NCBI GenBank assembly: GCA_023380695.1
Contig: JAMCRT010000013.1
Span: forward strand, 1 to 24,892
DNA: 24,892 nucleotides
Reading direction: 5' to 3'
Source of the DNA: Patescibacteria group bacterium
GTDB taxonomy: Bacteria; Patescibacteriota; Dojkabacteria; JAKAPS01; JAJZLI01
Shown: positions 16,231 through 24,094 of the stretch, in pieces
How positions within the stretch are numbered: position 1 is the first letter of the stretch
Layout: each line of letters opens with the position of its first letter
The notes under the pieces: model-generated
Seen by the model: the letters and a program-made list of their open reading frames with translations, nothing else
Databases searched by the model: none
What the model was told of the DNA's origin: nothing
Program-made: the position numbers and the translations under genes

Positions 16231-18162
16231 TTATCCTGAAATATTAATACTCTCACTTTGAGATGATGAATAGATAAGAGTGCCATTTGAATATATATTA
16301 AACCCTCCAGATGGAATTACCGAATAATTTGAAGTAGAATTGCCAGATATACCAACCCTAACATTTACAGAGCTGGTATTCGGATATGTACCTATTGTAG
16401 ACCCAACATAATAATCTGACAGTACTTCGTCCAGTGAAAATCCAGAAAGTGACATATTTTCTGCACCATATTGGCTAAGACCAACCCATAATCCACCATA
16501 AAGACTATCAACAGAAAATCCTGAACTAGAATTACCAGTAAGAGAAAAATATGCATCATAACTGCTAGGAGAAGCACTATAATTGGGTACTCTAATAAAA
16601 TACCCTAAAGGAGTAATATAATTGTAAACATATGCAAAATATTGAGCATTCAAAGATATTCCATTAACAGTGACAGTAATATTTGTAGAGCCAGAATAAG
16701 AAGTTGAAAGAGAAGATATATTCGAAGATGATACAATTGTATCAGGAAGAGAACACCAATATGAACAGTTTTGAATTGTATTTTCTCTAGATGAAAGAGA
16801 TCCACTTCCATTTTGCAAATAATTTGTATCATTTAGTACAGTTGCCATTTGAGATGAATTCAGGGTTATATTTCCATTCATTGCATTATAAAATGCATCT
16901 AGAATATTCCCATTATTCTCTACTACCTGAGATGCTGTATTTGCAATAGCATTCATCCAATTACAATACCCATTTACTGTACAATCCTCATTCTTACTAT
17001 ATCCAATATAATTTTGATCTACATTTGGACTACTAGATAAATCATAATGGTCACTTCCAAATTGACCCATATGATAGAGAGTATAACTTCTTGCAGCAAT
17101 TGCTTGTGCTTCCAGTGCCGTAATAGTCCAAGATGAAGGCATTTCACCTAATCCTTCAAGGTAATATCTTAGAGGAAGAATATTTATAAAAGGAACATTT
17201 GTATCAGATCTAATCTCAATACTGCCTAGATATTTAACACCATTAACCGATGTTGGATTAGATATATTTTGTGGATCTATATTCAGTGGGCCTTTCTCGT
17301 TTGTAAATGTTTTTCCATTACTCAAAGACAGATTATATACACCACTAGAGTTAGAAGAATTTTTATTTGAAATAGAAGAAATACTAGATCCAATATTACT
17401 ATTTATTGTATTAACATTTTGAGTTACTGTACTTTGAGCTACACTATTTTCGGAAATACTGTGTTTCTCAGAACTTATAATTTGGGCCTTTTTAGCTTCT
17501 AGGTTTGCAATTTTTGAATTAACATTTGAAATAAGGGAGGACACACTATTAATAGAATTGTTTACTCCATATATTTGAGTATACAAAGCATTTCTTTTTG
17601 CATTTATACTAGCTATTTCATTTTGTACCATAGTTTTTTGCTTACTTTCAAAAACCAAACCATTATTAATGTTGTTTATTCTTGTATTAATAGATAAAAT
17701 TTCATTTTTTAAATTATATATTTGAGATTGAACAGAACCCCAAGTGGCAAGAAAAGAATGCATATCTGTTGATGCAAAGAAAATATAAAATGGATTTACT
17801 TTTGTATCTTCATATAATATCTTGTAATCTAGGTTTCTATTTCTGATATCTTTTATCTCTTTACTTTTATCTAGTTGTAGCCTTACATTTAAACTTTGAA
17901 GTAAAGAACTAATTGCATTTAAATTACTCTCTTCTTTTACAAAAATTGCATTTTCACTTGCAAGACTGCTAACATAATTTTGTTTTTGACTACCAAGAGC
18001 TTGTATCTGGCTGTTATATGTGCCAATTTGTGATTGCAACGAATTAATACTATTTTCAATACTAGTAATGCTTTGTGGACTACTTTGAGCAGTCAACACT
18101 GAAGCAGCAAAAAACCCAAAATATATAAATGCAATTGTAATAAGTAAAAAAAATCTTTTCAT
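16231..18162 (-). CDS. Secreted coiled-coil protein with SpoIID/LytB-type domain
   Basis: A 643-aa exported protein. A signal peptide (basic MKRFF, hydrophobic 5-24, cleavage near LTA-QS) is followed by a long coiled coil (about 32-230), much like the N-terminus of CwlO/PcsB-type hydrolases. A Ser/Asn linker and a SpoIID domain (about 290-643) come next. In the SpoIID part, GLGEMPSSWTITALEAQAIAARSYTLY carries the catalytic-type Glu of the EMP motif, and later VDQNYIGY and IANTASQVVENNGNILDAFYNAMNGN match the family pattern. SpoIID is a lytic transglycosylase acting on peptidoglycan; LytB-like homologues occur in non-sporulating bacteria. The role here is probably wall remodelling outside the membrane. 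The coiled coil could tether or regulate the enzyme. A TATACT -10 ends 9 nt before the ATG. Confidence 0.88.
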   Translation of the reverse strand: MKRFFLLITIAFIYFGFFAASVLTAQSSPQSITSIENSINSLQSQIGTYNSQIQALGSQKQNYVSSLASENAIFVKEESNLNAISSLLQSLNVRLQLDKSKEIKDIRNRNLDYKILYEDTKVNPFYIFFASTDMHSFLATWGSVQSQIYNLKNEILSINTRINNINNGLVFESKQKTMVQNEIASINAKRNALYTQIYGVNNSINSVSSLISNVNSKIANLEAKKAQIISSEKHSISENSVAQSTVTQNVNTINSNIGSSISSISNKNSSNSSGVYNLSLSNGKTFTNEKGPLNIDPQNISNPTSVNGVKYLGSIEIRSDTNVPFINILPLRYYLEGLGEMPSSWTITALEAQAIAARSYTLYHMGQFGSDHYDLSSSPNVDQNYIGYSKNEDCTVNGYCNWMNAIANTASQVVENNGNILDAFYNAMNGNITLNSSQMATVLNDTNYLQNGSGSLSSRENTIQNCSYWCSLPDTIVSSSNISSLSTSYSGSTNITVTVNGISLNAQYFAYVYNYITPLGYFIRVPNYSASPSSYDAYFSLTGNSSSGFSVDSLYGGLWVGLSQYGAENMSLSGFSLDEVLSDYYVGSTIGTYPNTSSVNVRVGISGNSTSNYSVIPSGGFNIYSNGTLIYSSSQSESINISG

Positions 18163-18171
18163 TGTACTAAA

Positions 18172-18180
18172 AGTATATCA
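18172..18180 (-). promoter_or_regulatory. Extended -10 promoter of the SpoIID-like gene (TGATATACT)
   Basis: TGA-TATACT on the minus strand ends 9 nt before the ATG at 18162, in the 37-bp gap after the SbcC/YhaN-like gene. There is no Shine-Dalgarno. Confidence 0.5.
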
Positions 18181-18199
18181 AAATTCCAGAAAAATAGAT

Positions 18200-20257
18200 C
18201 TATAACATATCATCGAAAAAGTTATGACATGTAAATATAAAAATTTGATGTTTACCTGCAAATTCCTTTAATAATTCTTTTGTAACTGAGAGTCTTTTTT
18301 CATCAAATGTTACAAATGGGTCGTCAAGAAATATTATAGATTCTTTGTCTCCCAGAATAACATTTAAAATAGAAAGTCTTGCAAGAATATATATCTGATC
18401 TAGCAGACCTGTTGATAAATTATCTTTTGTCGTAACAAGTCTATTTAATTTTTTATCAAAAATACTAAATGAATCACTAGAAGATATATCTATTTTAGAA
18501 TATTTACCATTAGTAATTCTCTCAATCCATATAGACCCCAGTGTATTTAAATCATTTGAGATATTTTCAAACACACTATCTTTTGCTTTTACTAAATTAT
18601 CTAAAACTATATTATATACTCTAAATTTATTTGAATAATATATTTGTTTATCTTTGAGTGACTGCAATATTGCATTTTCTGTATCTAATTTTTCCTCTAC
18701 TACTCCTGTATTAGATAATTTTGCCTCCATACCTACTATTTCATCTTCCAAAGAAAATTTTCCAAATTCCATATCCTCTAGAGTAATTTTATCTCTTCTT
18801 ACTTTTAAAGGATCTACATTCAATAAATCTTTAACTTTAAGAAAATCTATTTCTATTTCTTTTTTCTGTAAAATAAGCTGGGTTTCTTCTGATTCTAAAT
18901 CTTCTAAATTTTTACCAGATAAAATACCGTCTATAGTAGATTGTAATCTCAATTTCTCTTCTTTCGAAGATATTAACTTCGTACGTATTTTAAAAAATTC
19001 ATTAATACTAGAAGTATTACTTTCTTTTAAAATATCTGCCATTCTTTTTTTATTTAAATCTATTTCCTTTTTCAAAGAATCTATATGTGAGAGTGTTGGA
19101 TTTTTAAATACATTAAGTCTATGATAATCTACAAACCTTAAATATATTCCTACAAATATAATATCTATAAATAAAGCTATAAATATATAAAATCCAAAAA
19201 GAGATGAGATTGCAGTAAGTATAAATAATACTAAACTCACTATTATCACTAATGGAGAATTTTTCCTTACTGGTCTTAGCTTTAAATTATCTATCTTTTC
19301 TTTCTCTTGTTCGAGAATATCTAAATCTTTTTCTCTAAGATCTATCCTCTCTCTAATATTTAAAAGTTCTCTGTAATTAGATTCAATATTATCTAAAATC
19401 TTTATATTGTCTTTATCTTTTATTTTATCCAAAGCCTCCTTACTCTTAGTTACTCTGTTTATCTTATCTTCAATCTCAGATATACTGTTATCAAGATTTT
19501 TCATCTCTTCTGAAAAATTTTTGGCTTTTTCTATAGCATCTAGATTATCTTTTAGTTCACTTATTTTACTATCTAACTCAGATAATTTTTCTTTTTTATT
19601 AAGAATCTTTTTTAATGCATCACTATTTTTAGCATACTCATCACTGAGTGATTTTACTTCCTGTTCTTTTTCAATTATTTCTCTTTCTACTTGTTTTAAT
19701 ATACCCTCCCCTGCTACCTTTCTATCCATACCAAGTTTCATTGAATTTATTTCTTTTCTGAGAGATGAAATTATATCCATAATATTTATATTGCCTTTAA
19801 ATGAGGTTGAAAGGATTTCAAATAATGATTTTTGAAAGCTTTGCATATTACCTTGAATTGATGATATTTGATTTTGCTTTACAGTTGAGAGACGAAGAAA
19901 AATATCCTTATCTAAATATAAAGATTCCTTTATAAAAGATGAATAATTATATTTTTCATCATTATTCACTGACAATCTCTTTTCACTGAAATCTTTTACT
20001 ATATCAAAACTCTTTCCATCTTTGATGGCAATATATTCTATAAATGGATACTTATCTGAGTCCCAACTTTTTATATTTTCCAATGCATTTTTAGATATTT
20101 TCCTGGGATCTTCAAAAAGAGATGTAATAATTGCATCCAAAAGAGTACTCTTCCCTTCTTCATTGAAACCTTTAATAATATTTATTCCTCTTTTGAATTT
20201 ATATTCTTTATCATTTATTTGTCTAAAGTTTTTTACTTTAATATTTTCTATAATCAT
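18200..20257 (-). CDS. SbcC/YhaN-like AAA ATPase with two membrane helices inside the coiled coil
   Basis: A 685-aa ABC/SMC-type ATPase. Walker A is GFNEEGKST (30-38). The signature-like STGLLDQIYILARLS (615-629), Walker B IIFLDDPFVTFD (641-652) and H-loop His678 are at the C-terminus. The two coiled-coil arms (about 180-325 and 385-560) are joined not by a zinc hook (no CxxC) but by a hydrophobic hairpin of two likely membrane helices (about 335-352 and 356-376). This is the plan of Bacillus YhaN rather than SbcC/Rad50. With the phosphoesterase encoded just upstream (ATGA overlap) it should form a membrane-tethered SbcCD-like nuclease complex for DNA ends or hairpins. The exact substrate is unknown. 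Confidence 0.88.
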   Translation of the reverse strand: MIIENIKVKNFRQINDKEYKFKRGINIIKGFNEEGKSTLLDAIITSLFEDPRKISKNALENIKSWDSDKYPFIEYIAIKDGKSFDIVKDFSEKRLSVNNDEKYNYSSFIKESLYLDKDIFLRLSTVKQNQISSIQGNMQSFQKSLFEILSTSFKGNINIMDIISSLRKEINSMKLGMDRKVAGEGILKQVEREIIEKEQEVKSLSDEYAKNSDALKKILNKKEKLSELDSKISELKDNLDAIEKAKNFSEEMKNLDNSISEIEDKINRVTKSKEALDKIKDKDNIKILDNIESNYRELLNIRERIDLREKDLDILEQEKEKIDNLKLRPVRKNSPLVIIVSLVLFILTAISSLFGFYIFIALFIDIIFVGIYLRFVDYHRLNVFKNPTLSHIDSLKKEIDLNKKRMADILKESNTSSINEFFKIRTKLISSKEEKLRLQSTIDGILSGKNLEDLESEETQLILQKKEIEIDFLKVKDLLNVDPLKVRRDKITLEDMEFGKFSLEDEIVGMEAKLSNTGVVEEKLDTENAILQSLKDKQIYYSNKFRVYNIVLDNLVKAKDSVFENISNDLNTLGSIWIERITNGKYSKIDISSSDSFSIFDKKLNRLVTTKDNLSTGLLDQIYILARLSILNVILGDKESIIFLDDPFVTFDEKRLSVTKELLKEFAGKHQIFIFTCHNFFDDML

Positions 20258-21375
20258 AATTTTCTAATACCTCTCAAAAGAGCAATTCCCTCCTCTAGGG
20301 CATTTTTATATATAAGTTTTTCACTCTCATCTTTGCAATTTTCAATCTGCGATAAAAGATTTTCCGTATAAATTTTATCTACTAATGAAACATCTTCTGG
20401 ATAATCAAATTTATAATCTGAATAAGTTTTATCCTCTATTTTTAAAAAATAGAAATAAGATTTTGCAACATCTTCCAATTCCAAAATATCTAGACCAAAT
20501 AACTCTTCTCTCTTTTGTCCTGTAAGTATAACTTTCCTTATAAGATTTGCATTTGAATTTTTCCTTACTTTTGTAAGTAACATATCAACTGATTCAATAG
20601 AAGACAGATCTATTATAAGTTCATCAAATTCTCTTTCTCCCACCTTTATATTCTCAAATGTTTTATTTTTCAAATTTCCATAAATTATAAATCCAGACTT
20701 TATCTGATCTAGGTCTATTAATTCTGGTGATCCACTATAGAAACAATGTACATTTTGAACTGAAAAATCTTGGATCTGATGCCAGTGACCAAGAGCAATA
20801 TAGTCTGCAAATGAATTTTTTATGTCCTCTATTTCTATTGGAGTATCATCTTTTGCAGATTTTCCTTCAATTTGCACAGAGCCATGTGCCATAATTACAT
20901 GATACAGTGCCCTATCATCTTTTTTAAAAGGTGTAATTGGTGATGCACTTGTTTTATTTGATATGGGAGGAATACCATAAACAGATAATGACAAATCCTC
21001 AAAAAAGAATTCATCTTGATCTCTAAAAATATATACATTTGGTATTAACTTAAATAAATCTACTTTTTTATATATAGAATTATCTGATAAAAAATCATGA
21101 GTACCAGGTAAAATTATCACTTTTATATTTGTCTCTTTTAATTTTTCTGCAAATTCAATGAATTTATTCACAGTATTTAAATCAGGATCACTCTTATCAA
21201 AAAGATCTCCTGAGATAAAAATAATATCTACTCTCCTAGATATTGCAATGTCTGCAATCTTGAAAAGAATATAGTTTAAATGATCTTTTGCATCTTTTGC
21301 ACTTCCCAAGAGATACTTAAATGATCTTCCGAGATGAATATCTGATGTATGTATAAATGTAACTTCCTTTCCCAT
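20254..21375 (-). CDS. SbcD/YhaO-like metallophosphoesterase (Mre11 family)
   Basis: The nuclease partner of the adjacent ATPase. Calcineurin-like motifs are in order, numbered from TTG 21381: TSDIHLG (12-18), ISGDLFD (56-62), PGTHDFL (92-98), IMAHG (about 168-172) and ALGHWHQ (about 196-202). In motif III the usual GNHD/E is GTHD, so the metal-ligand Asn is Thr. The frame reaches a TTG at 21381, but I prefer ATG 21375, because it lies 8 nt after an extended -10 (TGGTATAAT) whereas the TTG is only 2 nt from it. That gives 373 aa. The end overlaps the ATPase start as ATGA, so the pair is coupled. It is divergent from hsp20. Confidence 0.9.
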   Translation of the reverse strand: MGKEVTFIHTSDIHLGRSFKYLLGSAKDAKDHLNYILFKIADIAISRRVDIIFISGDLFDKSDPDLNTVNKFIEFAEKLKETNIKVIILPGTHDFLSDNSIYKKVDLFKLIPNVYIFRDQDEFFFEDLSLSVYGIPPISNKTSASPITPFKKDDRALYHVIMAHGSVQIEGKSAKDDTPIEIEDIKNSFADYIALGHWHQIQDFSVQNVHCFYSGSPELIDLDQIKSGFIIYGNLKNKTFENIKVGEREFDELIIDLSSIESVDMLLTKVRKNSNANLIRKVILTGQKREELFGLDILELEDVAKSYFYFLKIEDKTYSDYKFDYPEDVSLVDKIYTENLLSQIENCKDESEKLIYKNALEEGIALLRGIRKL

Positions 21376-21383
21376 ATCCAAAT

Positions 21384-21392
21384 ATTATACCA
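21384..21392 (-). promoter_or_regulatory. Extended -10 promoter of the sbcD/yhaO-like gene (TGGTATAAT)
   Basis: TGG-TATAAT on the minus strand ends 8 nt before ATG 21375, which fits a leaderless mRNA and decides the start codon. A weak -35 (TTACTC, 21407-21412) would lie within the divergent hsp20 promoter. Confidence 0.6.
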
Positions 21393-21397
21393 GACTA

Positions 21398-21427
21398 TTG
21401 ACAAATGAGTAATGCATAGATTAAAAT
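21398..21427 (+). promoter_or_regulatory. Promoter of hsp20 (TTGACA-N18-TAAAAT)
   Basis: -35 TTGACA is at 21398-21403 and -10 TAAAAT at 21422-21427, with an 18-bp spacer. The leader is about 45 nt. No CIRCE-type inverted repeat is visible in the leader, so heat control by HrcA is not supported. Confidence 0.6.
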
Positions 21428-21460
21428 AATGTTAGCAGACAATATCTAGGTCTGATAAAA

Positions 21461-21470
21461 AGGGAGGTGA
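21461..21470 (+). promoter_or_regulatory. Strong Shine-Dalgarno of hsp20 (AGGGAGGTGA)
   Basis: A near-perfect anti-SD complement placed 8 nt before ATG 21479. A GTG at 21467 is in frame but inside this site, so it is not the start. The same 10-mer and spacing occur before the pilin gene at 22385. Confidence 0.8.
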
Positions 21471-21478
21471 GAAAATAT

Positions 21479-21904
21479 ATGGCAATAACAAAATGGAATC
21501 CTTTTAACATGCAATTTTACCCTTCAAAGTTTTTTGATGATGAAGATTTTGATATTAGTTCACTTTGGGAGCAAAAAAGTGGTGCAATGGATATGTACGA
21601 AGAGGGAGATAATATAGTAGTTACAATGAAAACCCCAGGATTTGATAAAGACAACATTGACGTAAATGTTACAAATGATGTACTCACAATAAAAGCTGAG
21701 AAAAGAGAAGAAGAAAATGAAAAAAGAAAATACTATAGAAAAGAAACTAAATCTATAGAGACTATAGCAAGATCTGTAACACTACCATCTTCAGTGAAGT
21801 CAGACAGTGTAAAAGCTTCTCTCAAAAATGGTGTATTGAAATTGGTCTTCGTGAAAAAAGAAGAAGCAAAACCAAAAACCATTAAAATTACAGATGAAGG
21901 CTAA
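21479..21904 (+). CDS. Small heat-shock protein, Hsp20/alpha-crystallin family
   Basis: An ATP-independent holdase chaperone that keeps unfolding proteins soluble. Starting from ATG 21479 it has 141 aa. A short N-terminal arm (MAITKWNPFN..., about 1-35) precedes the alpha-crystallin domain (about 36-125), which begins MYEEGDNIVVTMKTPGF and ends with the conserved SLKNGVLKLVF (A-x-x-x-n-G-v-L type). An IxI-like tail, KTIKI, lets dimers assemble into larger oligomers. It is a monocistronic gene with its own promoter, a very strong Shine-Dalgarno and a hairpin terminator directly on the stop codon, which together suggest high expression. An in-frame GTG 12 nt upstream lies in the ribosome-binding site. 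Confidence 0.95.
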   Translation: MAITKWNPFNMQFYPSKFFDDEDFDISSLWEQKSGAMDMYEEGDNIVVTMKTPGFDKDNIDVNVTNDVLTIKAEKREEENEKRKYYRKETKSIETIARSVTLPSSVKSDSVKASLKNGVLKLVFVKKEEAKPKTIKITDEG

Positions 21905-21930
21905 AAAAAGGAGGGTAACCTCCTTTTTTT
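21903..21930. terminator. Bidirectional intrinsic terminator (GGAGG-GTAA-CCTCC flanked by A7/T7)
   Basis: A perfect 12-bp inverted repeat: A7-GGAGG, a GTAA loop (a GNRA tetraloop), then CCTCC-T7. It begins within the hsp20 stop codon. The symmetric A and T tracts let it stop hsp20 transcription on the plus strand and the convergent pilin operon on the minus strand. Confidence 0.88.
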
Positions 21931-21959
21931 ATTGCTTTATATATAAAACATCCTAAATA

Positions 21960-22385
21960 TTAGAATGATGAATTCAGACATACAGTAGAAGTAGTGCCAG
22001 TTCCACAGCTAGAAGAAAATATCTTTTGAGAAGTAAAGTTTACACCTAAAAGACCTGCAACAATTTCTACAACTAAGTATGCAGCAGCAACTATGGCAAC
22101 ACCTATAACTGCATTAATAAGCCTCTTTTGTGCTTCAGATTTTTTATCTTCAGCTGCTCCAGATGTAACCCATTGAATTCCTGCAATTACTAACATTATA
22201 AAAAATATCAATCCAACAATAATGAATATTACATTAATAATTGTTCCTATTATTGCATTTGGATTACTCGCAACAGAAGCATTTTGAATTGCACTAGGAA
22301 TATATCCTGAAGCAAAAATAGGCGCGACTGATAAAAATCCTAATGAAAATATTAGACCTAAAATACTTATAATAAATTTTCGCAT
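21960..22385 (-). CDS. VirB2/TrbC-like (T4SS pilin-like) small membrane protein A, candidate major pilin
   Basis: A 141-aa protein from ATG 22385; the in-frame GTG at 22397 lies within the Shine-Dalgarno and is rejected. A signal peptide (MRKFIISILGLIFSLGF..., cleavage near IFA-SG) is followed by two membrane helices (about 45-70 and 90-114). Between them is the cytoplasmic loop TSGAAEDKKSEAQKRLINA that recurs in its neighbours. A short Cys-containing C-terminal tail follows. This is the VirB2/TrbC layout of conjugative pilin subunits. It alone in the cluster has an extended -10 promoter (TGTTATAAT) and a strong Shine-Dalgarno, so it is likely the most abundant member. The tail has two Cys residues that could form a disulfide outside the cell. 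Confidence 0.82.
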   Translation of the reverse strand: MRKFIISILGLIFSLGFLSVAPIFASGYIPSAIQNASVASNPNAIIGTIINVIFIIVGLIFFIMLVIAGIQWVTSGAAEDKKSEAQKRLINAVIGVAIVAAAYLVVEIVAGLLGVNFTSQKIFSSSCGTGTTSTVCLNSSF

Positions 22386-22393
22386 TTTAAAAC

Positions 22394-22403
22394 TCACCTC
22401 CCT
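22394..22403 (-). promoter_or_regulatory. Strong Shine-Dalgarno of pilin-like gene A (AGGGAGGTGA)
   Basis: Same 10-mer and same 8-nt spacing to ATG as hsp20. It decides the start at 22385 over the GTG embedded in it. Confidence 0.8.
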
Positions 22404-22417
22404 TAATAATTAAAAAA

Positions 22418-22426
22418 ATTATAACA
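22418..22426 (-). promoter_or_regulatory. Extended -10 promoter of pilin-like gene A (TGTTATAAT)
   Basis: TGT-TATAAT on the minus strand lies in the 58-bp gap between pilin-like genes B and A. It predicts a leader of about 25 nt that contains the Shine-Dalgarno. Confidence 0.55.
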
Positions 22427-22443
22427 TATACTATAATATAAAA

Positions 22444-22854
22444 CTATCTTGTACTACTAAAAAATATATTGAAATTTAAAGTAGATCCACTAATAATATG
22501 TTTTGAAAAATTGGGTCCCACAAAAGTTGTTACAAGAAACATAACAATTATATATGATATAGCAATAATAAAAAGACCGACAAATGCATATGTTAAACCT
22601 TTAGATGCAGCAGCCTTCTGATCAGGATTAACACCAGAAAATAAATACTTAAATCCATTAATTGTTAAAATAACAAATAGTGCAAGTGTGATAAAATCAT
22701 ATAAAAGACCTATTATTGTACCAAACACACCAACTAAAGATGTTAGATGTGGTGCGGTAATTGAAGAAGCAGACTGTGCATATGTATATACAGGGGAAAA
22801 TAACGTTAAAGAAACTACTATAGATATTTGCAAAAAACGTTTTAATATTTTCAT
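22444..22854 (-). CDS. VirB2/TrbC-like (T4SS pilin-like) small membrane protein B
   Basis: A 136-aa protein from ATG 22854, which overlaps the stop of the preceding gene as ATGA; an ATG at 22863 is possible but less likely. A signal peptide (MKILKRFLQISIVVSLTLFSPVYTYA-QS) is followed by two membrane helices (about 40-65 and 85-110). The linking loop, FSGVNPDQKAAASKGLTYAFVGL, has the same pattern as its paralogues (S-G-x-x-x-x-K-x-x-A-x-x-x-L). The short C-terminal tail has no Cys. Translational coupling points to equal dosage with gene C. Confidence 0.78.
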   Translation of the reverse strand: MKILKRFLQISIVVSLTLFSPVYTYAQSASSITAPHLTSLVGVFGTIIGLLYDFITLALFVILTINGFKYLFSGVNPDQKAAASKGLTYAFVGLFIIAISYIIVMFLVTTFVGPNFSKHIISGSTLNFNIFFSSTR

Positions 22855-23303
22855 ATGGAACATGCACCAATACTGTAACCAGATACATTAAAAATCCCTA
22901 TATTTATACCCAAAATAGAAAGAATAATTTCTAGTACAAGGTAAGATCCTGCAACAATTGCAATACCAATAACTGCATGGGTTAATGTAGTTTTTGCTGC
23001 ACTATATTTTTCTTTGTCATCACCTGCAGTAATCATCTTAATTCCAGATATAACAATCATTACAAAAAATAACAATCCTGCAATAGTAAATAAAACATCA
23101 ACAATAATTGTGGGAATACTCCCTAAATTACAATTTGTAGTAGCAACAGGTGGAGAAAAATTACAAACACTCCCAGATCCACCAGATCCTCCAAGTACAG
23201 AACATGTGTTAGCATAAACATTCATTTTGAAAGAAAATATAAATAACAAAGAGATTACAGAAAACACTAATAACAATATTGAAGATTTTATATATATATT
23301 CAT
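22851..23303 (-). CDS. VirB2/TrbC-like (T4SS pilin-like) small membrane protein C
   Basis: A 150-aa protein starting at ATG 23303, overlapping the previous stop as TAATG. A signal peptide (about 1-32, ending VYA-NT) is followed by a Gly/Ser- and Cys-rich mature N-terminus (CSVLGGSGGSGSVCNF...NCNL). Two membrane helices (about 64-88 and 107-132) come next, joined by the conserved loop ITAGDDKEKYSAAKTTLTHAVIG. The three N-terminal Cys residues and the terminal Cys are on the outside and may be disulfide-bonded. It is part of the tandem pilin-like set. Confidence 0.8.
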   Translation of the reverse strand: MNIYIKSSILLLVFSVISLLFIFSFKMNVYANTCSVLGGSGGSGSVCNFSPPVATTNCNLGSIPTIIVDVLFTIAGLLFFVMIVISGIKMITAGDDKEKYSAAKTTLTHAVIGIAIVAGSYLVLEIILSILGINIGIFNVSGYSIGACSI

Positions 23304-24088
23304 TATAAAATACTCACAGCAAGTAAACTTATAGCATATGCTAATGCAATTATACTAACACCAATTACAACACCAGTCAATACAGACTTTGCTCTAGCAA
23401 TTTTTTGAGTATCACCATTAGACGTCATCCATAAAAATCCCGCATATGATATTAGTGCAATAACAATAACAGCTAAAAGCCCATATAAGATAGGCAGTAT
23501 ATCACTAAATAATGTAGAAATAATATTAGATCCAGAAACATTTGAAGGACTTGTAATAGAATTTACAGTTGGTATTGATGGTATTGATGTAGATGAAGAT
23601 ACTGGTATAGCATCTACATACCATATCCATGTCCCTGCTTGCCCATTAGGTTTACTGGTATTTCCTTCATACTCCAAATATGCAGTACCGGAAGGAATAG
23701 GTATACCAGCATGTCCAGTACTACACTGATATGTTGTCTTTAGATTCTGACCGCCATTAATAGCCTGTGTAATTACGGTTATAGCTACAATTCTACTTCC
23801 TCCATTCCAACTATTCCCACTACTTGCATAGGATTTTAATGGAATAGACCCATTACTATTTCCAATATCTGTTACTACTGATGATGATGAAGGTCCTGGA
23901 GAAATAGCCTGAACTAAGTCTCCACATGTAACTGATACATTAGATGATGCATAAACATTACCACCTGAAAAACTAGTGATAAGTGTATTAACTGATAACA
24001 AAGAAAATACTAAAATAAAAAAAATCACACTTATTTTCCTTAATGTATTCAGTAATATCATTTTAACCTTTCTTGTATTTTGTAACAT
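23303..24088 (-). CDS. Pilin-like membrane protein D with large extracellular module
   Basis: A 261-aa protein. The start is ATG 24088, or ATG 24061 (weak SD AAAGG five nt upstream), which fits the signal peptide better. The signal sequence ends near VYA-SS. An extracellular region of about 130 residues follows and includes the segment QCSTGHAGIPIPSGT...WIWYVDAI, which is identical in gene F. After a Ser/Pro/Thr linker come two membrane helices with the family loop TSNGDTQKIARAKSVLTGVVIG at the C-terminus. The extended ectodomain suggests a tip or adhesin-like subunit rather than a bulk pilin. Its 127-bp repeat is listed separately. Confidence 0.75.
   Translation of the reverse strand: MLQNTRKVKMILLNTLRKISVIFFILVFSLLSVNTLITSFSGGNVYASSNVSVTCGDLVQAISPGPSSSSVVTDIGNSNGSIPLKSYASSGNSWNGGSRIVAITVITQAINGGQNLKTTYQCSTGHAGIPIPSGTAYLEYEGNTSKPNGQAGTWIWYVDAIPVSSSTSIPSIPTVNSITSPSNVSGSNIISTLFSDILPILYGLLAVIVIALISYAGFLWMTSNGDTQKIARAKSVLTGVVIGVSIIALAYAISLLAVSIL
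23606..23732. repeat. 127-bp direct repeat, copy 1 (inside pilin-like gene D)
   Basis: Identical base for base to 24766-24892 (offset 1160). It encodes about 42 residues of extracellular sequence in the same frame in both genes. The base before the repeat differs (23605 G, 24765 C). Its other end cannot be fixed, because copy 2 runs into the window edge. Confidence 0.97.
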
Positions 24089-24094
24089 AATAGT

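Noticed and set aside
16392..16832. Two short minus-strand frames inside the SpoIID-like gene
   Set aside because: They overlap a clearly coding frame on the same strand and give Leu-rich nonsense products.
22386..22397. GTG start of pilin-like gene A giving four extra residues
   Set aside because: The GTG is part of the Shine-Dalgarno sequence; ATG 22385 is correctly spaced.
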